The position numbers were made by a program, and so were the translations under genes. From Choristocarpus tenellus KU-1152 (lineage: Eukaryota; Phaeophyceae), in the NCBI GenBank assembly GCA_964200185.2, contig CAXNAD020000073.1:1-32285 (forward strand): a stretch of DNA of 32,285 nucleotides, given 5' to 3'. Position 1 is the stretch's first letter, and the number at the start of each line of letters is the position of its first letter. The notes under the pieces are model-generated. The model saw only the letters and a program-made list of their open reading frames with translations, had not been told where the DNA came from and did no database searches. Positions 8,439 through 17,400 of the stretch are shown piece after piece.

Positions 8439-11400
8439 GTGATAGAGTTGGGGATATATTTTGTGACTGGTTGGACTGTGCGTTACGCTATAGCGCATGC
8501 ATGAATGACAGAGGGTTAGTTTAGGACAAGAGTTAGGGCCTGGTTTGATTTAAGGTCGCTTTAATTTTCATGCCAAACTAGGATTTGTTGGGTTAGCTCT
8601 TCTATGGTTAGTGCTTTGTGTCAATCCTTGGGCTCAGGATGGTAGCTTGCAGCTCTGAGCTATTGGGGAAACAACTTGAGAAGAAATCAGACTTGGGAAA
8701 TTTTATGTATGTGAAGTGTTGAGCGAGTCCGTTCTATCGAACTCACCCCACTTCTCCTGCTCATAAACTGGCGCTCCCACTTCCCCTGCTAGCTTGAATC
8801 CGGTTTCCGTTCTTTCTTTCTCATCCCCATCTCCCTCTTCCACCTGCCCTAACCCTAACCCTAACCCTAACCCTAACCCTAACCCTAACCCTGTGTTTTT
8901 TGCACCGTTGTTGTTAGTGTTGGCATCCTTGCCTTTTCTCGTGTACATTGGCCCTTGGCAGTCGTGCTGGGGGTAATGGCAGTTAATGGTGTTAGATGGG
9001 GAACGCGTTTGAAAGACTCACGGCACTTCCTTGGCATGCTGGTTGACATGGTGAGTAGTAGGGTTAGGGTTGGGACTGACGAGAGCATTTAAGGCCTACC
9101 CTCAGGAGATGCTATTTATTTTTGTGCTAACTTTAGGGTTAGGGTTAGGGTTAGGGTTAGGGTTAGGGTGAGCCGTGATAGTGCTGTGGTTGTATGTAAT
9201 GGGCTGACATTGGGCTGCACCTGTTTGCAGTCTAGTGGTTAGTTGGGACTTAAAATCTGGTTTCACTCAGTGCTAAACTCATGTAACAAATGTGGGCCAT
9301 TTTTTGTTAGTTTTCCTGAGTCGAATATCGCTTAGGGTTAGGGTAAGGAGATTTGATGTGGTTTTTGACTTGGTGAAATATTTGTGAAGTACTTAGTGTT
9401 CTCCTCTAATACGCCACAGCCTCCACAAGAAAAGTGTGCAATCTTTGTTGATGTATGGTTTCACTCCCCTTCAGCGAGATAACCCTAAGAATATAGGGTT
9501 AGGGTTAGGGTTAGGGTTAGGGTTAGTGTTCATCTTTTGCATGTGCTCCGTGATGCACTATCTTCCCCTTTGTCTTTCACAACAGTGTGAGGCTTTCGTT
9601 GAGCAGGGTCCGTGATACACCCTGAAGTGTCTCGCTGCAACTGGTTTGATCAACTGAGATTTCATGTGCATCCCTCTGCCTCCTTTTGAGGTATGCAGTG
9701 TGCCCACCTGTTGCTGCTGATATCCTGTGACAGCACAGACTGAGTGAGTCAAGGTGTCCTAACTCCACTAAAAACTCCTTCTAAGTCACTAAAGGGATGT
9801 GTAGCCTTTTCTGACCCGTGTGAGGGCTCACACTGTTGTTGTAGCACCATCCATACTTCGTATTTACAACACCCCTGTGTTAGTTTGAGGTCTCAATTGC
9901 TTGGTGGAGAAGGTGCTGGTCTAATCTCCATCCCAGGATGACGCCAACCAGATGCTCTGCTCCCCTCCTGTTCTATATCAACATGTCTTTATAACCTAGC
10001 TGTGAAGAGAACCTGAAACTGTTTGTGAGGAAATGAATTTCAACACATTTCTAAGTGGTACTGTCGCTGATGAACAAGGATAGTGCGAGGTTTACTGCTG
10101 TCACTCTTTATTGCTTCCTTGACCTGTTGTATCCTTGAGTTCTGTTTTATGGTTTGGAACTCCTGATTCACAACTTCTACAGTTTGTTAGAATTGACTAG
10201 GCACCATCGAAAAATATATTTATCCTTTTCACTATTTCATGTTCTAACGAACTATTTCCTTATGCCATACCAGTGTAAAACCAACCGAAATTTGCGACCA
10301 TCTCAATATGATCTGTTTTCAAAAATGAGAGGCATTTTCATTAACCTGACATAATAGCACGGTTGAGAGCAATGATTCCACTCTTGATGCCCATGTGTAG
10401 TCCACATCTAAACCTTAGAATGTACATGGACGTTCTCTAGGTTAGGGTTAGGGTTGACGAGGAGCACAGTAGGGATTTTGTGGTCGCAGTTCTTTTGTTT
10501 GGCACCAAGATAAAACTGTGCTTGGTAGATTGCGATCACCTTGCACACTCATTCCTCTTGTGAAAGATGTTGCACCCTTGACAGGTCTTTGGTTTTCTAC
10601 TGCATTGTGTCGTATCACTTAACGTATCACTTGATGCTCGTGTGAAATCACCATCAAATCTGTTGGCTGTGTTAACTTGATTGAGTTTGAAAGACCCACC
10701 CTCTAAGGTGGGGCCTGTCATGATGAGATGCACACCATCTCATCACATGGCATTCTGGTGGAGTGGTCAGTTCGTAGTGCATAATATTTGTCCATGGAGG
10801 CTTGATTTGGATACTGATGAGCCTCAAAATGTTGCTTTATTGGGCGTGAAGCATCCCAACTTCGAGCTTCCATGAAGGGAAATGTGTGAAATACATATTT
10901 TGAACAGAATAGTGACTCCTGCTCCTGTTGGGCTTTCTACTGGTACCCCTGCTTCAGTTTTTTTTTTTTCTGATTTAGGGTAATATATCGTTAATCCTTG
11001 CTGGTTGGGACCAGACTTTGGAGACTGGTTTGATAGTTGGTAGTACAGAACAGTATGCTGGCCTTTGATATACTGCAACACGATATCCAGGGTGAGTTAT
11101 CACAGTGAGAAGATGAGCCAGGCGTAGCTGTTGCTAGAAGTGGAAGCCACTAGCTGCGATCCTGTCCAGCATCCCCATTTCTATTTTTGGTTCCTGTCTG
11201 GCCTGAACCCTTCCCTCAGACTATAACCACCACCTCTACCCCGCCTTGGTTAAGAGTGACCCTCTAACCCCTGTGTACAAGCCAATGACTTGTGGCCTGC
11301 CCTTCCATATCTGAAATACAGCACTGCTTTCCACAGACCGGTGCAGCAAAATTGCGCAGTTGTTACCCCTACACTCTCAGCATGCTGTATGTCTTTCATT

Positions 11401-14400
11401 ATCAGTTCCTCTTCCCTCATACAGTCACTAACCCTACCCTGGTCTCAGTCATGCAAAACTCATTGTGCTCCAAGTTTTGATGGAGGCTTTTACCCTCCTG
11501 CATAAGCCCAGTCAATTCTCTTTGATATCTTCCCTCTAACACTGTCACATTATTGATTTCACCCACATAGGCTCTACTTAGGGTTAGGTTTGGTAGGAGA
11601 CTCAGTCTTTCAATGTATTCATTTTCCACCCAGACCTCCAAGCTCCATCACCAACTCCTCCATCTTCATTTATTGATTGATACGGGTCCCTTGCCTTCCC
11701 CAATCTCAATCCTGGCTATATCATCTTCATTTATTGATTGATGAACATCCGTGGCAGTTGTAGACGTTAAATCTCTCTCAGTGCCTGGAACGCCTCGCAT
11801 GGTAATCTGTGGCTATTGAGGATATCCTTGGCTGGTCTCCTAAGACGTGCTAAACAATACAGACATTGCAAAACATGTCCTCCTCGCAACCTCCCACTTG
11901 TATTGTTGCTCCTTGAATCTCAGGTGTCAGGTGTCAGGTGTCAGACCCTGTCCTGAGATGCTCCTTCGGCAGCAGTGTTGCCTGCCATCCCCCCGTAGAT
12001 GCATGCACCATAGACCTTTCCATTCCTTTCCCACCTGGGTTAATCTATGTTTCGTTCTCCCATGAACACCTTCATCTGTCTTTCCAAGTATATTCAAGTA
12101 TGGTCAAGTCATTGTAGGGTGACCTCATCATCAGGCACAGTACTTATCCTACCCTTTCCCAACGTTTTTGCTCGGATTCATTCCCTGCCAGGTCTTGTGT
12201 GCAAAACTAGATTGACAACCCACATAATGAGAGTGGCAGGTAGCATGTTAATTGAATCAGTACTAGGTGGTTAGGGTTAGGTTTAAACCTAACCCTAACC
12301 CTAACCCGTCCAACCCTTCCGTACTAAGAGTTGCTACCTAGCCAGCTGTTGAGTAAGTCAACAGCTCACCTGAGGTGGGGTTTCTCAATTACTTTCCATG
12401 CTATCAATCTACGCTATTGTGTAGTCCATGAGTTGCGCAGGAGAACTCCCCTGTCCTTAACAACCACCACTGTCATCTTATTTCATTTCTTCAAACAAAG
12501 CTTAGGGTTAGGGTTATTTTTCACACACAGTACAGGGCTAGTGCTAGAGTTTAGTTTTTTTAAATTGTGTGTGTGAGAGAGTGAAAAGTGGTGGGTCTTG
12601 AAAGTTGATGGTTCCCAAGTGCACATTGTGTACTGCTGGTCCATTTAGTTGAGTTCTAGGAAGTTTCCTTCGCCGTTTAAGAATATTTTCGACTCACAAG
12701 TTAGGGTTAGGATTATAGGGTTAGGTTTTTTTAATGTGTGTGAAAAAGGAAGGAAAAAAACCAGTGGGGTTTCCTAAGACGAAGGGATTTCCCTGTGCGC
12801 TGCAGTCCATTCTGTTCTGCTTGCTGTCCCTAGAACTTGGGAATGTTACACCTAACTCAGTTGCTCCTCTGTTGCTCTGATAAAATTGTGTAGAGAAACC
12901 CAACCTCGGAGTTAATTGTCATCCTGCTTGTAACCCTAAGTTGACCGGTTTAGGAATGAGAAGAATGATCAATGTCTGCTAAATCTTGAGAGTTGTTGAT
13001 GGGTACACTCTGCATGTGACACACTGTTTTTGGAGGTGGTGGAGGTGCTAGGTGAAGTACGGGGGGCTGCTGGAGTACCAATCCTGATCTTGTTGCTCCA
13101 AGTGATGTATCTAATATGGTGGGGGAGGGCACTCTCCTCAAGTTTGACAGGCACTAGCATGAGCTCTGGTTGGGGAGGGTCGGTGCTAGTTCTGATGCTG
13201 TTCAACTTGTACTGGACTTGTCAGGTACGCAATCCCTAACCCTGAATCAAATACGAACAGTTATGTGGGGGTGGTTGAACACTTATCACTCTCTTTTGAA
13301 ATTTGGTGTAAGGAAACACCAGGTATAAGAAATCAATTAATAATATGATAAATGTCCTAACCTCAGAATTTGTGCTTGGGTTGTGTCAGTGTTGGGTTGT
13401 AGTAGTGACTGAAGGTAAAGGACGATAGCTATTTCACAAAAGGAAATGATATCAGCGCTTTTAGATAAGACTTGCTGTAATCTCTTGCAGTTCCTCTTAC
13501 TGCAATGTACTTGACATATCCCTGACTGCGACAATGGTCATGTGGGCAAATCATTTGTTGGTGTGACTAAGCTGCTTCTCTTCACTAACGGCTATCTCTT
13601 GTCTTCTTTGCATGTTCTTCTACTGTTTGTTCTTCTACTGTTTGTGCACTGCATCCCCTCGTGATACCTCTTTCCGGCAGGTGTTTAGAGGTATCATGGT
13701 TGTATTTGTGTCTGGGACAATGTCCTCGTGCTGCACATCAGACAATAGGAAGTCAAAAGGTTCAGGGTTTTCACAAGAACTTGTTGAAGGAAAGGGGTAT
13801 CTCGATGAATATGACGAGTACCTCAATGATGATGTTCTTGTGGGAGAGGGGGGGAGGGATGGAGGCGACACCGATGGCAATCCTCTAGTATCAGGGAGAA
13901 ATGAGTCGCATGACTCTGTTTCAGGATCAGGACGACCAAAGGAGAGGGGTTCATCAAGGGTGAGGACGGTTCCTCCTGTCATTTCCCTCGTTTGTTAGCT
14001 TGACCTTGAAGCCTTGCCCATTTTTGGTGTGTGTGTAAAACTGCCTGTATGTGACCTATCAACAACTTCAATGAACTTTAGGATCCTCTATGGGCCTACT
14101 ACAAATTTGTCTACGATACTTCATCAACCTTAGTGATTCCAATACATCTGGGTGATTCTCAATAGTTCCACACTTGAGTAGTCTGTGGTGGTGCCTCCGC
14201 TGTATAATGAGACTTGACCTGTACCCCGTTTTCTTGTCAGGAAAACACACTAGTGGAAAACACACTAGTGGCAGTCTACCTTCGCATTGCTCTCACTTCC
14301 AGCTTTGGTTCAGCTTGCAAGGGAGCCATCCTATCACCACTTGGCCAGGTAAGCTCGGTCTCGGAGAGGTGTCAAGCATGTACCCTCCTCAAACCTTTTA

Positions 14401-17400
14401 ATCCAGCAATGTGGTGGAGTAGAAAATGTAGCCGTTGGCCATGGAAGTAGCTTGCAAACACCGTTGGCTTGGCTTGACAGGTTTGGTTTGGGGTAGTGTA
14501 GTGCATTGATAAGAAAAGAAACCCTTTGAGCAGGAGGTAAGACATTGTTTTTGTGGTTTGTAATGGGTGACCGGCGTGTCCTGCTCATCAATCACTGTTA
14601 AGTCACGCATGCATTCTGTGCAGCAAAATTACCTTTTGACACTGTTTTAATGGTGTTCACTGTTAAGAAGTGGTTCAATGGTCCAAGACGTTTTTCACTG
14701 CCCTATTTTACGGGATGGCACTGAACCAGTTTCGAGATCTCAGACAGCAGTAGGTTGTATTGTTATCGACTGCAATTGAGGGGGGGGGAGGGGGAGGGGG
14801 TGTCACTCTGGACAGTTCAGTTGATTGTAAGCGCACTGCATTGCTATGCACCACCACATAGAGCAGCATTGATTGTTGCTCTGTTTACTCTTTTCCAATG
14901 CTTTTGTTACTTGTGATGAGGTCCCATGTCAAGAACAAGCTGGTATTGACTCAAAGAAGCCAGTCACAACACCATCGAACCGTCCAATCACATCCATTCA
15001 GACCATGAACCGCAGTATATAGTCTCGCTAAGAGCAACCATTTGTTTTTTACTGAAGCTGTGACAAATACAATCTTGCATTGTTTGCATATTTCTTTGTT
15101 CACATGATTGGTAGCTCACCTCCTGCTCAGCTTGATACCTTAGGGTTAGGGTTAGGGTTAGGGTTAGGATTTTTGTTCACATGAGATTGGTAGCTCACCT
15201 CCTGCTTAGCTTGGCAGCTGATGTCCTCGTCTAGCAAATGCAAGTTATCTGCAGTCACACAAACATAGAGCTGTTTATCGTTTAAGAGAGTAAGTGGACG
15301 CTACTTTGACAGAGTACCTCAACAAGAACTATAAATTTCGGCCAAGGCAATAAAACAGTGCTTCTTTTGTTTAAGAGCATGGATCCCCCCTAAGCCATGC
15401 TCCTAGAAGGACAAATTTCGCGCTGCATTTGGTCATTTCTTCCTGCATTTTGTGTAAATGTTACAAATAGTCATTAAGGAAACGCTTGATAATATTATTT
15501 CAATATCAGCTCCTAGGATACTACCATCTTTCTGATTGGAACATTTGTTCAGCACATCCCAATCTTGATGAAAACTCCAAATGTAGAGCTGATTCTAATG
15601 CTAACCCTATCTCCACTAGTGCTTACAATTTTTGTTTTCCTGTATGGACTCTAAATTTCATGCATTTCAATCCCTCCAGCTCAGATCTATGGTGACGTGC
15701 TTGACTTCAAGGGTGAGGGAGCCTTCTGGTAGGCAAATATCAAGAGGTGGCCGTTGTGTAGATGCCTTTGAGTCGCTGACAAGGGGGTACCACGACTTGG
15801 CGCTCGTTCATGTTGGTGCCTACAGGTATACCAACTTTGTAAGCTTTCCATTTTTCTGAATGCTATCCCCAACAGCACTTTCCTCTCCTGGTGTGGGTTC
15901 CAACTTAGGGTTGGGGTTAGGGTTAGCACGATGGAAGCACTCACAATTCAAACCCTACTGAAGTCCAGGCCATGGCAGGCGTTGAGCAAGTGGCAATAGT
16001 TGAAAGTATATAGTGAGTGCACTAGCAGCGAGGATCAGATGGGGAGAAGTATTACTTAATAGAGGACATCAACTCAAGGACTGTTGGCAATAGTGCATAG
16101 CCAACATATTATTTTTGTGAAGATTGGTTATCAGCCATGTGAATGCACAACTGCCTGTTTAGGAGAGCCTCACATCAACCTGTGGCAGTGGCAACAATCT
16201 AAATAATCTACTGGTAGAATGGATAGTCAGCATAAGGTACCCAGGAGGAAGAGATTGTGGTGTTTTTTCTCATCTTTCCATGTCCCCTCTCAGGTGATTT
16301 TGCCAGTAACAGAATGGGATCAACACACAACCCTAACCCTGATTTCGATAGTTTTCCTGCTGAACTAGTTGTGTACTTAAGTGCTTCTACATACTCAGTA
16401 CTTCAGTTGACAAATTTCAATCCTTGCACATTAGAGTGTTTGCAGACAGATCAATTGGAATGTGCCTGAATATTTGTATTTTCAACCTACTGCATGGAAC
16501 ATGTTGATTTAACTGTAATATGTCTGGCGTTGGATGTCACGATGACAGGAGGATGTACACAAGAGTTTAGTAGGTGCAGTCAGTAGAAACGTAACTGCTT
16601 TTTGTCCAATACTTTTTTTAATTTTTTTCTGAGTGATTGGTATTGGTCACCTCAATGCGGATTTTTTTTTCGCATTATGTTAGAGAGGGAATGCTCGCTG
16701 TTGAGATTGCATGCAAAGTAGACCAGTAGAAAGCATGAAGTCTTGTCTGGCTTTGGGAATTATTTTAGAGTTAGTGGCAACCTCCTGCACAATGGTGACC
16801 TTCCTTGCGTACACGCCTCACTTTAATTTGGACTCAGATTGTGTCACTGACTGAGTTAAAAACACAAAATTGGGCTCCACTGTGGTTGTCAGTGTGTAGG
16901 AACATTCTGAATTTGTTCCCCATCCTTTATAGTTTGTTGGGTTTTTGCTCTGTTGCCCCACACTATCCATTTGTCCAGGTGCATGGTGATCACTGTGGTG
17001 CGGGTTGGGCGGAGGACCGTTGTCTGAGCTGAAGTGTGAAACAAACCCCAACATCAGATCTCATCGTAACAAGTTGGTGTCACTCCCCTCGACTTGTACA
17101 ACAGCTTTATGCCAGCTCTAATTGCCTCATAGTAATGTTTCGATCTTGTCCCATTAGTACCAACTTTGCATTTCGGCGCATTGGTACTAACATATTAATT
17201 TTGCTTGTCCCATTTTGTAATTGCCCCATTTTTTTAATAGTACTGCATATTCCCCTGCTGTGGATGAGGTCTGGAAGCTTCTCCGACAATCTGGACTAGA
17301 GGCGGTGTTTGCAGAAGACCTTGTAGGGCCAGCAATGAACTGGCTCTCAGTATCCATGGCAGTTTTGACAGCTGCAGCTATTGGTGCTGCTCCACATGGC

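Noticed and set aside
13635-13982. 115-codon minus-strand ORF rich in Ser and Pro
   Set aside because: It is the antisense shadow of the transporter exon 13681-13959, whose plus-strand frame has matching splice sites and family context.
16281-16469. Extra exon in intron 15826-17240
   Set aside because: An acceptor-like CTCTCAG is present, but the flanking exons join in phase and in family alignment (GAYS-TAYS) without it.
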